Assembly: GCA_028705785.1 (NCBI GenBank)
Contig: JAQWCT010000174.1
Coordinates: 1 to 5,623 of the forward strand
From: Sulfurospirillaceae bacterium
GTDB lineage: Bacteria; Campylobacterota; Campylobacteria; Campylobacterales; Sulfurospirillaceae
Reading direction: 5' to 3'
Length of the DNA: 5,623 bases
Positions 5,388-5,623 of this stretch are shown in pieces; within the stretch, counting starts at the first letter, position 1, and each line of letters begins with the position of its first letter. Position numbers and translations under genes: made by a program. The notes beneath the pieces were generated by a model. It saw only the letters and a list, made by a program, of their open reading frames with translations, searched no databases and was not told the origin of the DNA.

Positions 5388-5398
5388 ATGTCTCATTT

Positions 5399-5623
5399 TT
5401 ACGCTTTGGGGTGAATCATCTCTGAGGGAATCACATAACGATCAAACTCTTCAGAGGTTAAAAGTGAGAGTTTGATGCACGCTTCTTTGAGGCTTAAATG
5501 TTCTTTGTGTGCGAGTTTGGCAACTTTGGCGGCGTTTTCATAGCCGATGTACGGATTGAGTGCCGTGACTAACATCAGAGAGTTTTGAAGGTTGGACGCG
5601 ATCTTCTCACTGTTGGCTTCAAT
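5399..5623 (-). CDS. fumC: Class II fumarate hydratase, C-terminal 74 residues (5' part outside window)
   Basis: The frame enters from the right edge and ends at TAA (5399-5401). The visible tail contains NSLMLVTALNPYIGYENAA, then KVAKLAHKEHLSLKEAC, and ends SEEFDRYVIPSEMI. This matches the C-terminal domain of FumC (LTALN.HIGYD.AA..AK.AHK..LTLKEA...EFD.WV.PE.M). The enzyme interconverts fumarate and malate as a homotetramer in the cytosol, independent of an iron-sulfur cluster. The active-site signature GSSxMPxKxNP lies upstream, outside the window. Aspartate ammonia-lyase belongs to the same superfamily, but its C-terminus differs (LNPFIGHHNGD type), so FumC is preferred. Local GC is near 50% over 5521-5580, above the rest of the window. 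Confidence 0.85.
   Translation of the reverse strand: MEANSEKIASNLQNSLMLVTALNPYIGYENAAKVAKLAHKEHLSLKEACIKLSLLTSEEFDRYVIPSEMIHPKA

Noticed and set aside
5399..5623. Aspartate ammonia-lyase (aspA) as identity of the right-edge gene
   Set aside because: The C-terminal pattern IGYENAA..AK.AHK and EFDRYV.PSEM fits fumarase better than AspA.
1..5623. CRISPR array, insertion sequence, tRNA or prophage
   Set aside because: The repeated word is short, palindromic and irregularly spaced inside genes; no transposase, terminal inverted repeats, integrase or tRNA cloverleaf was seen.

Overview
The window reads as chromosomal DNA of a Campylobacterota (epsilonproteobacterial) anaerobe or microaerophile, most likely Sulfurospirillum or a close relative. 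This rests on the AT-leaning composition (roughly 38-40% GC by eye), tight gene packing, strong AGGAG-type ribosome sites, an extended -10 promoter without a recognisable -35, and the look of the proteins. The genus is inferred; no database search was possible.

Layout. Positions 1-428 (+) hold the C-terminal part of a YggS/PLPBP-family pyridoxal-phosphate homeostasis protein whose start lies outside the window. Nine bases later comes a 424-residue cysteine-rich iron-sulfur protein (438-1712, +), probably in the same operon. It has a winged-helix-like N-terminus, two unusual cysteine patches and a C-terminal 2[4Fe-4S] ferredoxin domain. Facing it tail-to-tail after a 2-base gap is an unrecognised 197-residue helical protein (1715-2308, -). 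Divergent from that is a MarC-family inner-membrane protein (2372-2977, +), driven by a clear TGnTATAAT promoter. Its 3' end overlaps by 9 bp that of a convergent serine operon, serC-serA (5237 down to 2969, -). SerA and SerC catalyse the first two steps of the phosphorylated serine pathway (3-phosphoglycerate to 3-phosphohydroxypyruvate to phosphoserine). Upstream of serC lie its predicted promoter, a 9-bp-stem hairpin and the C-terminal end of class II fumarase (fumC, 5399-5623, -), which enters from the right edge.

The most striking signal is not a gene. The palindrome TACATGTA occurs nine times in 5.6 kb, four times as the full TTACATGTAA and once as a 16-bp perfect palindrome (GCTTTACATGTAAAGC). 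It lies in unrelated genes, on either side of coding strands and in all three codon registers, and it also forms the stop region of one gene and the start-codon region of another. A rough base-composition expectation is about 0.2 copies of the 8-mer. This looks like a highly iterated, DNA-level palindrome (comparable in kind to HIP1 of cyanobacteria or to uptake sequences) whose role is unknown from this sequence.

No rRNA, tRNA, insertion sequence, CRISPR array or phage gene is visible. The genes are ordinary core or accessory metabolism. The iron-sulfur protein and the 197-residue protein are the least characterised.
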